A stretch of 64,000 nucleotides of DNA from Streptomyces sp. NBC_01571 (GCF_026339875.1 NZ_JAPEPZ010000001.1:2046001-2110000); one strand, 5' to 3'. Shown: positions 7,100 to 15,679, numbered from the stretch's first letter. A program made the numbers and translations. The notes: generated from the sequence alone by a model not told the origin.

Positions 7100-7588
7100 T
7101 CAAGCGGTCTGAAAGGGCAGCTGCTCGTCCTGCACGGCGCTGGCGTGCGCGACGGCCGGGGCGGCGGCTGCGACGGGAGCAGCCTGGGCCTGCAGGTTCT
7201 GGTTCTGGGCCTCGGCCTTGGTGACGCGCTCGGCCAGGCGGGCCTGCGTGGTGGCGCGGGACTCCAGAAAGGAGATGTTCTGGATCTCGAGCTTGACCTC
7301 GAAGACCTCGGCACCGTTCTTGGTGTAGCGGTTCAGGCGGGGCTCATAGCTGAGGCCCACCAGGTCACCCTTGTGCACGTGGGCGAACGGCCCGGTGCCC
7401 TGCGTCTCGGCACGGACGAAGGCCTCGAAGGGCAGCGCGTCGGAGATGCGGTTGCCCTGACGGTCGGTGTAGCCGCGGTCGACGAAGGCGGTGAGCATGA
7501 CCTTCTTGGAGCCGTCCTTGTTCTCGAAGACCTTCGGGTCGTTCGCCAGGCGGCCGATGACGGATGCGGTGCTGTTCGGGTTCGACAT
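7100..7588 (-). CDS. ssb: Single-stranded DNA-binding protein-like
   Basis: A 162-residue protein with an N-terminal OB-fold (ASVIGRLANDPKVFENKDGS, later ALPFEAFVRAE and GDLVGLSYEPRLNRY), an Ala/Gln-rich flexible linker and a short acidic end with DEQLPF close to the terminus, like the Asp/Pro/Phe tip with which SSB recruits partners. The start at ATG 7588 (AAGGAG upstream) is preferred over an in-frame start 14 codons earlier. Plasmids often carry such SSB paralogues to protect transferred single strands. It sits among small transfer-associated genes. Three palindromes lie 106-211 bases upstream. Confidence 0.8.
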   Translation of the reverse strand: MSNPNSTASVIGRLANDPKVFENKDGSKKVMLTAFVDRGYTDRQGNRISDALPFEAFVRAETQGTGPFAHVHKGDLVGLSYEPRLNRYTKNGAEVFEVKLEIQNISFLESRATTQARLAERVTKAEAQNQNLQAQAAPVAAAAPAVAHASAVQDEQLPFQTA

Positions 7589-7693
7589 GGTGGATTCTCC
7601 TTGAATACAGCGCAGCGCCCGGATCGACATCGTCGTCCGCGCGCAGTTGGGTGGGTTGTTGAGATGTTCAGTTGTCTGTCATGCCACCATCCG

Positions 7694-7710
7694 GATCAGC
7701 TTCGCTGATC
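7694..7710. repeat. Dispersed palindrome, copy 3
   Basis: GATCAGC-TTC-GCTGATC, the first of three copies within 106 bases upstream of ssb. Confidence 0.7.
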
Positions 7711-7740
7711 AGATGATGTTCTCTTTCAACGCTTCATCCG

Positions 7741-7757
7741 AATCAGCTGTGCTGATC
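7741..7757. repeat. Dispersed palindrome, copy 4
   Basis: AATCAGC-TGT-GCTGATC. It starts 47 bases after copy 3 and shares the flank ATGTTCTCTTTCAACGC with copy 2. Confidence 0.65.
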
Positions 7758-7782
7758 GAATGCTTTGTCATTCCGAGTCCCG

Positions 7783-7799
7783 AATCGGCTTCGCCGATC
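7783..7799. repeat. Dispersed palindrome, copy 5
   Basis: AATCGGC-TTC-GCCGATC. The inner pair changes from AGC/GCT to GGC/GCC on both sides, keeping the stem. Confidence 0.65.
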
Positions 7800-7858
7800 A
7801 GACTCGTGTTTCTCGCTGGTTTACCGGCCACTTCCCCGACCAGACCCCCGGCGTGATG

Positions 7859-8173
7859 TCACAGCGTCACCTGCACTTCGTAGGCCGTCGAGCAGTACGG
7901 CCCGACGGTGAGTGCGTGCACGGGCGTCACCAGACCTGCCTGCGCCAGGCGCGCCGTCAGGCCCGAGTGCTCGGACCAGTCCTTGATGAAGACGTTCCCG
8001 GCCTCGGGCGTGAGACCGTAGCCCTGCAGGCTGATCGAGATGGGCTCAGGACCCTCGTCGAGTTCAAGTTCCAGCACACGGTTCTCGTCGTCGTGCACGA
8101 GCGCTCCGGTCAGCTTGATGCAGCCGAAGTTGACGGTGACGTCGTGCTTCACGGTGGTCGTGGACTCAGCCAT
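7859..8173 (-). CDS. Hypothetical beta-rich protein
   Basis: A 104-residue soluble acidic protein. The start MAESTTTV at 8173 is chosen because AGAAGAGAGAG lies just upstream. It alternates short hydrophobic strands (VTVNFGCIKLTGAL, VLELELDEGPEPISISL) and ends in strands rich in Val and Thr. No family, signal peptide or motif is recognised. It is followed by the palindrome-bearing leader of ssb. Confidence 0.6.
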   Translation of the reverse strand: MAESTTTVKHDVTVNFGCIKLTGALVHDDENRVLELELDEGPEPISISLQGYGLTPEAGNVFIKDWSEHSGLTARLAQAGLVTPVHALTVGPYCSTAYEVQVTL

Positions 8174-8312
8174 GGTGGTCTCTCTCTTCTCGTGATGTGG
8201 ATTGTGGACGCCGATGGGCGCGATCAGCTGATGCCTCCTCCGCTTTCGCATGGTCCGTGGGCCTGAAGCACGAGCGATAAGGCGGGGGCGGCAGGCTGGT
8301 GGCGGTTCGCGG

Positions 8313-8510
8313 TCACGGCTGGTCCCCCTGGAGTACGGCGCGCAGCCGGGCGGCCAGGTCGGTGTCCTGACCCTCCAGCAGCGCCAGGGCCCGCTCGATG
8401 CGCTGCTCGGTCGTCAGGCGCCAGCGTCGCTCGAACTCGGCACGGTCGTGCAGCACCTGGATCGCGGTGTTGAGCTGCCGGTTGGTGCGGGTGCGGATGA
8501 TGCGGAACAT
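8313..8510 (-). CDS. Small helical protein
   Basis: A 65-residue, mostly helical charged protein (MFRIIRTRTNRQLNTAIQVL, then ERRWRLTTEQRIERALALLE). CAGGAG precedes ATG 8510 with good spacing. Repeated Arg/Glu heptads suggest a short coiled coil. Unknown family. Confidence 0.55.
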   Translation of the reverse strand: MFRIIRTRTNRQLNTAIQVLHDRAEFERRWRLTTEQRIERALALLEGQDTDLAARLRAVLQGDQP

Positions 8511-8697
8511 GACGTGCTCCTGGTTCAGAAGGTGATCTGTCCGACGGGGTGAGCGACTGCGGCGGCGCCGGCGTTGAACTCGTAGCGGCAGGAAGACAAC
8601 CGACCTCATGGGCTCCGGCACAGCGGTGGGATTCGCCCACGAAGCGATCGCGCCCGTGGGCGAGGGGGATGCCGATGCCTCTGCAGATCTACTTCCG

Positions 8698-8714
8698 GAT
8701 CGACTGCGTCGATC
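8698..8714. repeat. Dispersed palindrome, copy 6
   Basis: GATCGAC-TGC-GTCGATC, extended to 8-3-8 by flanking G and C. It lies just past the stop of the gene at 8719-9645 and upstream of the small gene at 8313-8510. Confidence 0.6.
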
Positions 8715-8718
8715 CAGA

Positions 8719-9645
8719 TCAGTCACCGACCGGAACCTGTTCGCGATACAGCTCGCTGATCCGGGCAACGGCTTCAGCTGGAGGCTCATAGACCGGCGGC
8801 AGTTCGCTAACTGCGATGTCGAGGTCTCGGGCATCCGGCAACGGTTCAGGTCGGAGCATCGCTGCTCCGGCGGTAGTGCTCAGGTAGAGCTCGATCGCGC
8901 GCTCGATACGCCTGTTACGGGTCAGCACTCTGCTGATGCCGTTGACCTCGTCGAGGTCCAGGTCGAGGGTCACTGCTCGGTTGAGTGCCCGGCGCATGCG
9001 GTGCTCGATGGTGCAGTGCGCGTTCAGATCGATGGTGGTGTCCTTGTATCCGAGCAGCACCGCGTCGAAGACGCCCTCGATGCTGTCCGGGAGCTGCCAA
9101 CCGGGGAGATGCCCTAAGGTGCCGTCCGTCTCGCGGTCGTCGGCGTCGAGCAGACGGTTCCAGTCGTCGCGCCGGCGCTTCCACTCGTCCTTCCGGATCT
9201 CCTTCGGTCGGTCAGCCTGGTTCTGGTAGTGGTAGTCGACGAAGAAGGGCCGGCCGTCGGCTTCGAGAGCCAGGAGCGCGTCGGTGTACGCGCGGTTCCC
9301 GGCGAAGGGGTACGCCAGCCGGCGCGTGCCGTAGTCGTCGTCGACCTGGCCGAAGACGATGCTGAAGCGCAGCGGGTCGTGGAACGTCATGCGGTCATCG
9401 AGCCCGGCCTGCTCGTCGAGCCAGAGCTTCCGGGCCCGGTAGACGGTGTAGTTGTGCAGGGGGCCGCCCATGTCACGTTCGCGCACCTCGGTGTCATCGA
9501 CGACGCGGGCGAGGTTCCTGGCGATGACGGGCACAGCCAGCTCGCGGAAGACCTCACGCATGCGCTTGGAGATTACGCGGGTGAGTTCGAAGAGGTCGGG
9601 CGCGTGCGTGGTCAGCCGCAGCCCGTCATACAGCTTGGTGCTCAT
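8719..9645 (-). CDS. Hypothetical protein, 308 residues
   Basis: A soluble protein of unknown family, starting MSTKLYDGLRLTTHAPDLFE. Helical N-terminal region with many Arg and Asp (ISKRMREVFRELAVPVIARN), a central aromatic stretch (PFFVDYHYQNQADRP) followed by a very charged helix (KEIRKDEWKRRRDDWNRLLD), then a third helical part. The overall shape resembles uncharacterised phage or plasmid proteins that start with the same STKLYDG text; that recollection is not checked. No catalytic motif is seen. IS110 debris lies immediately upstream. Confidence 0.65.
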   Translation of the reverse strand: MSTKLYDGLRLTTHAPDLFELTRVISKRMREVFRELAVPVIARNLARVVDDTEVRERDMGGPLHNYTVYRARKLWLDEQAGLDDRMTFHDPLRFSIVFGQVDDDYGTRRLAYPFAGNRAYTDALLALEADGRPFFVDYHYQNQADRPKEIRKDEWKRRRDDWNRLLDADDRETDGTLGHLPGWQLPDSIEGVFDAVLLGYKDTTIDLNAHCTIEHRMRRALNRAVTLDLDLDEVNGISRVLTRNRRIERAIELYLSTTAGAAMLRPEPLPDARDLDIAVSELPPVYEPPAEAVARISELYREQVPVGD

Positions 9646-9679
9646 CGGATTTTCCGTTCTTGGGACGCCCCTATAGCTG

Positions 9680-10300
9680 TCAAGCAGCTGGAGCGGGGTT
9701 GTTTTGAGTGATGTGCGTGGCCGGTGGGCTGCCAGGAGCGTGGTGGACCTCGCGGGCGCCGATTCGCTTGAGGCAGCGCATGATGTCCGTCTTGGACAGC
9801 CCTGCCGTGGTGCGGCGTTCGACATAGGCGCGGATGCGCTCGTCGAAGCGCATCCGGACCAGCACGATGGTGTGCAGCGCGTTGGTCGCGGCCCGGTCAC
9901 CGCCGCGGTTGAGGCGGTGGCGGTGGGTGCGGCCGGAGGTAGTCGAAATCCGAGCGGCACCGGCGAGGTGCACGAACGCCCTCTCGGACCACATGCGTTC
10001 GGGATTGTCCCTGGCTGAGGCCAGCAGCTGGCCGGCGGTCTCGGGGCCGATTCCGAACAGCTCCGGCAGCGTGGGGTCCGCCTGCTTGACCGGCGGGCCG
10101 ATTCGGCGTCCAGGGCCTGGTGGAGGCGGGCGGTCCACAGCGCCCTCACCGCCTCGACCACGCCGTCCCGCCTCATTGGTGTGCCGGTGGCCAGCCGGAC
10201 AGCACGGCCGTCGCGGCGGCGTACATCACTTCGCCGACCATCCGACCGACCCGATCTCGCTGTCGAAGATCGGCGGGACCCTGACCAGGTCAAATCAGTG
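9680..10300 (-). pseudogene. IS110-family transposase, broken C-terminal part
   Basis: The last 150 codons carry the IS110 C-terminal (transposase_20) domain: ELFGIGPETAGQLLASARDN, then SSGRTHRHRLNRGGDRAATN-type text and KTDIMRCLKRIGAREV. Upstream text belonging to the same protein appears in other frames (YAAATAVLSG, then MRRDGVVEAVRAL, then RLHQALDAES) with material missing between them. Several frame changes and a deletion make it inactive. The catalytic Ser domain survives only in pieces. Confidence 0.75.
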
Positions 10301-10483
10301 CAGCGCCGCGTCAGCCCGGACCCCCGCCAGCCCGCTCCACCAGCGATGGGCGAGCTCGCCGGTACCGCATCGACGACGTCTTGGTGGCCGGTCTCCAGCA
10401 GGCCTTGACCTTGACCGACGCTCGCCCCGACCTGCTGCGCGGCGAGCCATCGGGGACGGCTGCCTGACCGGGCGTGGTGAACA

Positions 10484-10730
10484 TCAGGGCCAGACGGTGT
10501 CGGACTCGGGACGCAGATCCGGCCAATCGGCCAAGAAGCGGGTGACCTTGTCGGCGGGCACGACGACTCCGGAGGACTGCGTCAGGAGCCGCACGTACTC
10601 GACATCCTCGACGACCCCGATGACTTCCTCCCAGGTGTCATCGTCGAAGGCCTGGAGCAGCCCGTAGCCGGTGTCCGTACGCTCCAGACCGGCGCCCCAG
10701 AAGGCGGGCGTCCGGCTGTGCAAGCTATGC
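10484..10730 (-). pseudogene. C-terminal fragment of an unknown gene
   Basis: The last 70 or so codons read as normal protein (TGYGLLQAFDDDTWEEVIGV, later VVVPADKVTRFLADWPDLRP) and end in VWP-stop. Upstream the frame turns to low-complexity text, and another frame holds LEATLEAVQQRLQLLGG before a stop. It lies between the two pieces of the IS110 transposase, so it was probably brought in by, or cut by, that element. Unknown function. Confidence 0.4.
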
Positions 10731-11004
10731 GGCGCCGCCCAGGAGCTGTAGCCGCTGCTGCACGGCTTCGAGCGTGGCTTCCAGCCAGGCGGCTGACCGG
10801 GCACCCCGACAGGCCTGACCGGGCGTGCGACATAAGCGCGACACCCTCCCGCGATGCTGGTGAACGAACCGGCCGGGGAGGGGCGATGGGCGTCACGCCC
10901 ATTGCGATGCAGCCGGGGCTGGCCGAGCTTCGCCTCGGTGATCGTCCCATCGACCAGGGCGGGCAGCGACCTGGCGGGCAAGTCGGGCTTGCCCTCATCC
11001 GCCG

Positions 11005-11118
11005 CGTCTTGCGGTCCGGACGGTTCATGTCCCCGACTGTGACACCGGCTGCAGCCAGCACCCGGGCGAGCTCGGCACCGTAGGCGCCGGAGTCCCTGTC
11101 CACACCGGGTCGGGGCAA
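11005..11118 (-). pseudogene. IS110-family transposase, N-terminal fragment
   Basis: The frame contains AYGAELARVLAAAGVTVGDM and NRPDRKTRRMR, the typical text of the IS110 DEDD catalytic domain. It breaks off before the region that should follow. With the C-terminal piece at 9680-10300 it suggests one element torn apart by about 700 bases of other DNA, or two copies. Confidence 0.65.
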
Positions 11119-11241
11119 CAGAAGCAGCCGGATGATCTCGATCGGGTGCGGATGGCGCCCATGGAGTCCGCGCCTGCACCCGCAGGCGGGGCAGCCTCAG
11201 GCATGGCGTTGAGGGCGGTCAGATGAATGGAGTGCTGGTCT

Positions 11242-11457
11242 TCAGAGACCGTGCTTCTCGTGGTCGTAGGGCTCGTTCGGCCGGTGGACCGCGATGCGCA
11301 CGACGGGTGTGGACCCGTCGGTCTCCGGGCGCTGCGCGGCCGGCGCTGGCGTCCGGGTCTGGGGTCTGAGCTCACGGGCGATACAGAGGATGCAGGCGAC
11401 GATGGCCAGCACGATACAGAGGAGCGCCAGGCTCTGTAATGGCGTCAGGGGGTACAT
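11242..11457 (-). CDS. Small membrane protein
   Basis: A 71-residue protein with one membrane span (LQSLALLCIVLAIVACILCI) and a polar Pro/Arg-rich tail. ATG 11455-11457 has AAAGGACC upstream. The same frame is open further upstream to 11673 and holds sensible text (PLYEVAYLSCGHTLAELCEF). A CPFC motif (RCPFCSYDET) appears in the next frame at about 11650-11680. The upstream part may therefore be a separate, frameshifted Cys-rich zinc-binding ORF. Confidence 0.5.
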   Translation of the reverse strand: MYPLTPLQSLALLCIVLAIVACILCIARELRPQTRTPAPAAQRPETDGSTPVVRIAVHRPNEPYDHEKHGL

Positions 11458-11779
11458 GGGGAGGTCCTTTCGGAGAGTGGAGCGTGGGAGCCGCCGAAAC
11501 TCGCAGAGCTCGGCGAGGGTGTGGCCGCAGGAGAGGTAGGCGACCTCATACAGCGGGCCCTGGCCCCAGCTCGGGTCCCAGTCCTCGGGTGGCAGGGCGG
11601 GTTCGACGGTGCATTTGATGATGTCGCGGGGCGGCCCGGCTCGCTGGTCTCGTCGTAGGAGCAGAAGGGGCACCGGTCTGTTCCTTAAAGTTCAGCGCTT
11701 CTACGGATACGGCCGTGCGCAGTCCCGACCCGCGCCCGGAGGATGAGCCGTTTCCGGCTGCCTGACGGCTAGCTTTCAG

Positions 11780-12103
11780 GCATGGACGAGAACGACGAGC
11801 AGCCTCGACTTCGACAAGACAGAGATCGACTGGCGCCCTGAAAGGGCAGCCGCGGCACTTGCTGGCCCGTACGCGGACATCTATCGCAGCCACCTGGCGG
11901 TCGCCCGGTGGGCCGACGGTTATGCCGAGCGGTACCAGGCGAGCAACATGGCCGCCGCGCCCCCCGAGCACAGGGACGGGTTCGTGGAGGGAGTTCTGTG
12001 GATGGCCGCCTTCCTGCGGCAGCGTGATCTGCTCCCTGACGGTGACCTGCTGCAGCAGGACGAGCCGGGACTCCCGGACCGGGACAGCACGCCCGATTCG
12101 TAG
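11780..12103 (+). pseudogene. Hypothetical protein with early frameshift
   Basis: From LDFDKTEIDWRPERAAAALA to DRDSTPDS-stop the frame ending at 12103 gives about 100 codons of normal helical protein. That frame lacks a start; ATG 11780 (MDENDEQ) is in another register and meets it only if one base is removed near 11802. The gene is either broken or miscalled there. The stop lies 9 bases before the recombinase-like gene, so the two form an operon. Unknown family. Confidence 0.5.
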
Positions 12104-12112
12104 AGTGACGGG

Positions 12113-13021
12113 ATGGACTCCCAGACCCAGGCCCCGGACCCCTACGCGATCCTGCACGGCTGGCTCGCCGGATCGTACGTCCGGCCCGACGGTCAGCAGG
12201 TCATCGGGCGCGTCTGGGACGAGGACACCAAGTACCGTTACGGCCTCTACCTCGCCGGGATCGACGCCCCGCCCGGCTGGAAGCAGGACTGGTTCATCTA
12301 CATCGGCGGTCTCGTCTGGCACTTCGAGCCCCTACACATCCAGGACTGGGCCGCACGCCTCACTGCCTTCGACGGCACCCCGCTCGCCGCCACCTCCCGC
12401 GGCCGCGCCGTCTCCGCCGTCCGCTCGTACTACGCCCACTGCGAGGACGACCTCGGCGCCGCCCGCTGGAACCTCCCGCCCCGCCGCGCGCTCGCCGGCC
12501 CCACCCCACCGGCCGCACGTGAGACCCTCACCCGGTTCCAGACCGACGCGCTGCGCACCGCCGCCGACCGCTACCGCGGCCCGCACCCCGAACGGGCCCG
12601 CCTCGCCGCCTACATGACCCTCGCAGGCCTGCGCCCGGGCCAGTCCATCGCGGCCGTCATGCAGTACGTCCAACGCGACAACCAGGCCGGTCCCACCTGG
12701 AGACTGCCGGTCAAGAACAACAGCGCCTCCGCCGTCGGCCCGCTCACCCCCATCCCCCGACCCCTGGTGTGGGCGCTGGACGAGTACCTGCCGGTGCGCA
12801 CCCACAAGGCCCCGCACTCCACCGAGACCGAGGGCCCGCTGCTCCTCTCCCGCACCGGCCGCGGTCTCGATCACGTCACCTTCACCCGGCTGCTGCGCGA
12901 GGTCGCCGCCACCCACCCCGACCTCGAAGAGATCGCACCCGGCCTGCACCCGGACGTCGTCGCCCACTCGCCGAGCCCCTTCGCCGACGAGTCTGGCCCG
13001 GCCGACGGGGACGGGCGATGA
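12113..13021 (+). CDS. Tyrosine-recombinase-like protein, degenerate active site
   Basis: A 302-residue protein whose second half follows the layout of tyrosine recombinases: LAAYMTLAGLRPGQSIAAVM matches the box I helix with its Arg, VKNNSASAVGPLTPIP matches the lysine beta-hairpin region, and LLLSRTGRGLDHVTFTRLLR leads to LHPDVVAHSPSPF where active enzymes have the PHDLRHTFAT box. The second catalytic Arg appears replaced (VVAHS) and no C-terminal nucleophilic Tyr is visible after it. It may bind DNA without cutting. It overlaps the next gene by four bases (ATGA). Confidence 0.55.
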   Translation: MDSQTQAPDPYAILHGWLAGSYVRPDGQQVIGRVWDEDTKYRYGLYLAGIDAPPGWKQDWFIYIGGLVWHFEPLHIQDWAARLTAFDGTPLAATSRGRAVSAVRSYYAHCEDDLGAARWNLPPRRALAGPTPPAARETLTRFQTDALRTAADRYRGPHPERARLAAYMTLAGLRPGQSIAAVMQYVQRDNQAGPTWRLPVKNNSASAVGPLTPIPRPLVWALDEYLPVRTHKAPHSTETEGPLLLSRTGRGLDHVTFTRLLREVAATHPDLEEIAPGLHPDVVAHSPSPFADESGPADGDGR

Positions 13022-13254
13022 TGCTGTACCGGGCCGTCCTCCAATTCGTGGAGGACGGCCCGGGTGTCACCGGCGACTGGAGGGACAACCCCGCCCCCGC
13101 CCGCGCCATGTACAAGAAGTGCGTCGGGCTCTACACCCACGACCCCGCCGTCGTCGTCCAGTTCGTCGCCGTCGAGGACGACGGGACGCGCCGGATCATC
13201 CGCAAGTGGGTCGTCGACCGCGAGGTCGTCACCGAGGAGGGCGACCCGCTGTAG
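13018..13254 (+). CDS. Small hypothetical protein, hairpin in 5' end
   Basis: A 78-residue protein starting MMLYRAVLQFVEDG, overlapping the stop of the recombinase-like gene. It alternates strands and charged turns (AVVVQFVAVEDDGTRRII) and resembles small immunity-like or accessory proteins only in size. Codons 4-16 sit on a perfect 15-bp hairpin that could block or couple translation. Confidence 0.55.
   Translation: MMLYRAVLQFVEDGPGVTGDWRDNPAPARAMYKKCVGLYTHDPAVVVQFVAVEDDGTRRIIRKWVVDREVVTEEGDPL
13029..13063. promoter_or_regulatory. Perfect 15-bp hairpin inside a start region
   Basis: CCGGGCCGTCCTCCA and TGGAGGACGGCCCGG, with a five-base ATTCG loop, begin 11 bases after the start codon of the gene at 13018. 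The mRNA stem would be very stable. It may act as a translational gate, attenuator or protein-binding site. Confidence 0.55.
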
Positions 13255-13357
13255 AACCCGTCCAGGCGCTTGCGCAGGGCCAGGCAGAAGCCAGGAAACA
13301 GCTGGTACGGCCCTCCTGCAAGCCGCCCCCGCGGGGGCCGTAATCCCTGCGCCAGGG

Positions 13358-14200
13358 TCAGCCCGCGAATGCGAGGTAGGAGCCGACCGTGAGGCCGGAG
13401 AACGTCAGGAGCTGGCGCGGCTTGAGGAGGGTGAACGCCGCGTGCAGGGTGATGCCGGCTGCGACGGCGTACGGCGTGGTCTGTGGGATCAACAGCACGA
13501 TCTCGGCGGTGATGACGGCGGCGGCGACCAGGCGCCACAGGCGGATGTCACGGGGGGTGAGGTTGCTTGTGTGTCGTAGGACGACGCCGGGGATGGCGTT
13601 CTGGCGGCGGTACGGAAGCTGGTCCTTCAGCTGGGTGTAGGCATACATCCACTGGGCGAGGTAGAGGCCGGTGCGGAACTGGACGGAGCGGATCTTCTGC
13701 ACGGCGCTGTTCCAGTAGAGGTCGGCGGTGACGAGCGCGAGGAGAATCTGGGCCCAGGTGTTGGCCGTGCTGGGATGATGCTCGATGGTCAGGCCGTGGC
13801 CGAGATCTCCGGCGACCACCAGGCACGCGCCGGTCAGGAGGGTGAAGCGCACGGCGGCGGGGCTCTTAAGGTAGAGGAGTTCCATCGCGGCCCCGGCCAG
13901 CACGAGCAGCAGCGTGAGGCGCGGGGCGATCCCTACGGCGAGGATGACGGCGGCGGCCGTGCGGACGATCAGGGCGGGCCGGTAGATGCCTGCGAGCAGA
14001 CGGCTGCGGCGCGGGCCGAAGCGCTGCTGGGCGAGGCGCAGGCTGAGCGATCCGGGTGCGAAGCGGCTCCAGCCTCCCTGTCCGAAGGAGAGGGCGAACC
14101 GCAGGGCCAGGACGCTGCCGTAGGCGATGCGGAACAGTTGGAGTCGTCCGGGATCGGTCGGGCTGCGGAAGCCGGACGCGAGGGCGTCAAAGAACCACAC
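13358..14200 (-). CDS. HTTM-like polytopic membrane protein
   Basis: A 280-residue membrane protein with about six to seven spans. It resembles the HTTM domain family (related to vitamin-K-dependent gamma-carboxylase): N-terminal LQLFRIAYGSVLALRFALSF, then spans ending in ADLYWNSAVQKIRSVQF and LYLAQWMYAY, the region that in the family carries the conserved Trp/Tyr and Lys residues. Members sit in actinobacterial genomes in variable places, sometimes with redox or secretion genes; here the neighbour is a divergent XRE/TPR regulator only 27 bases away. The function is unproven. Confidence 0.6.
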   Translation of the reverse strand: MWFFDALASGFRSPTDPGRLQLFRIAYGSVLALRFALSFGQGGWSRFAPGSLSLRLAQQRFGPRRSRLLAGIYRPALIVRTAAAVILAVGIAPRLTLLLVLAGAAMELLYLKSPAAVRFTLLTGACLVVAGDLGHGLTIEHHPSTANTWAQILLALVTADLYWNSAVQKIRSVQFRTGLYLAQWMYAYTQLKDQLPYRRQNAIPGVVLRHTSNLTPRDIRLWRLVAAAVITAEIVLLIPQTTPYAVAAGITLHAAFTLLKPRQLLTFSGLTVGSYLAFAG

Positions 14201-14227
14201 GGCTGTCCTCGGCCGTCACCGGCCCAG

Positions 14228-15535
14228 GTGCCGCCCCATCTGCTGCACGACCCGAAGTTCGTCCAGGCCGCCCGCGATCACGACTTCACGACGCTCTTCG
14301 CCATGGCCCACAGTCACGGGGTCAGCTACTACCGGATCGGCGAGGCTGCCGGCATCAAGGCCGACCGGGTGTCCCTGATCGCACGGGGCAAAGCGAGCTT
14401 GACTGCGCTTGACACAATCGTCCGGGTTGCGGACGCACTTCGGATTCCGGGTGCCCATCTCGGGCTCGCTGAGCGACCCTGGGAGGACAGCACCCCCAAG
14501 CCCCACCTGGAGTCCGACGATGACAGAGACGACCCCATGAACCGCCGTCAGCTGCTGCGCGGCGTGCTCGCTGCCGGTCTCACCGGGACGGCACTCACCA
14601 CCTTGGCCGACACCCGCCAGTCGCTGGACCTCGCGCTCGCCGCCGACACCGAACCGGCCGACCTGTCCGACCTGGAGACGGCCGCCGAGACGTACGGGTA
14701 CGGCTACCACGGACAGCCCCCCGCCCAGGTCCTCGCCGACCTCGTCACCGACTTCGGCGAGCTGCGCCCCCTCCTGAGTACCCCTCAGCCCATCGCCACC
14801 CGCGCCCGGGTGTGCCGGACCGCCGGGCAGATGGCCGGCATGACAGCGATCGTGCTGATGGACCTCGGCGCCCGCAGGCACGCACGGTCGTGGTTCGCCA
14901 CCGCCGCCACGGCGGCCCGGGAATCCGGCGACAAGCAGCTGCTCGCCTGGATCTGGGCGCGCGAGGCGATGGTCCCCCTCAACTACGGCGCCCCACAGGC
15001 CGCCGCCCGGCTCGCCGAGCAGGCCCGACAGGTCGCAGGGGACCGACCGACCGCCGCGGCGACCCTTGCGGCCGCCGTCGCCGCCCGCTCCTACGCCCTC
15101 TCCCACCGGGACGAGCAGGCCCGCGAAGCGCTCACGGCAGCCGACGCGTTCATGGAACGGCTCCCCGCCGGCGCACGGACCGACACCTGGTTCACCCACG
15201 GCGAGCAGAAGCACCACGTGCACCTCAGTCACGCGCTGACCACGCTCGGCGACACCGCGCGGGCCCACGAGAGCCAGATCCGAGCACTGGAGCTGTCCGC
15301 CCCGACCAGCACCATGACCCGCTCCCTGCTCCAGATCGACGCAGCCGCCTGCCTCCGCCACGACGGCGACCCCGAGCAGGCATGCCAAAGGACGATCGCC
15401 GTGATGGACGACCTCCCTCACGCCTACCGCACCGGACTCGTCCACCGCCGTGCACTGGACCTGTACCGCTCGATCGCCGCACAGCACCACCGCGAGCCCG
15501 CCGTACGTCAGCTCCGGGACGTACTCGCGGCCTGA
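14228..15535 (+). CDS. XRE-family regulator with TPR-like C-terminus
   Basis: A 435-residue protein if started at GTG 14228 (VPPHLLHDPKFVQAARDHDF). The helix-turn-helix is at about residues 18-80 (SYYRIGEAAGIKADRVSLIA, then LTALDTIVRVADALRIPG). A short linker with a hydrophobic MNRRQLLRGVLAAGLTG stretch leads to helical repeats (residues 150-430) of the tetratricopeptide kind. Such Streptomyces regulators couple a ligand- or peptide-sensing repeat domain to DNA binding. The divergent membrane gene is the obvious target. The start codon is uncertain because no strong ribosome site is seen. Confidence 0.7.
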   Translation: MPPHLLHDPKFVQAARDHDFTTLFAMAHSHGVSYYRIGEAAGIKADRVSLIARGKASLTALDTIVRVADALRIPGAHLGLAERPWEDSTPKPHLESDDDRDDPMNRRQLLRGVLAAGLTGTALTTLADTRQSLDLALAADTEPADLSDLETAAETYGYGYHGQPPAQVLADLVTDFGELRPLLSTPQPIATRARVCRTAGQMAGMTAIVLMDLGARRHARSWFATAATAARESGDKQLLAWIWAREAMVPLNYGAPQAAARLAEQARQVAGDRPTAAATLAAAVAARSYALSHRDEQAREALTAADAFMERLPAGARTDTWFTHGEQKHHVHLSHALTTLGDTARAHESQIRALELSAPTSTMTRSLLQIDAAACLRHDGDPEQACQRTIAVMDDLPHAYRTGLVHRRALDLYRSIAAQHHREPAVRQLRDVLAA

Positions 15536-15679
15536 TGGCGAGACGTTCGGGGGCCTTCTCCTTCCTCACGGGCCAACTCGCCCCAGAATTGCGCCCCTTA
15601 GGGGTCGTTTCCTTTGGCTGAGGCTCCGTGCTTTTGACCGGCGACGATGTGTGTCAGTGCTCTGTGAAAGCCTCCGGGC

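Noticed and set aside
12113..13021. Functional integrase with an attachment site
   Set aside because: The catalytic box is altered, and no att-like duplication or tRNA end was found near it.
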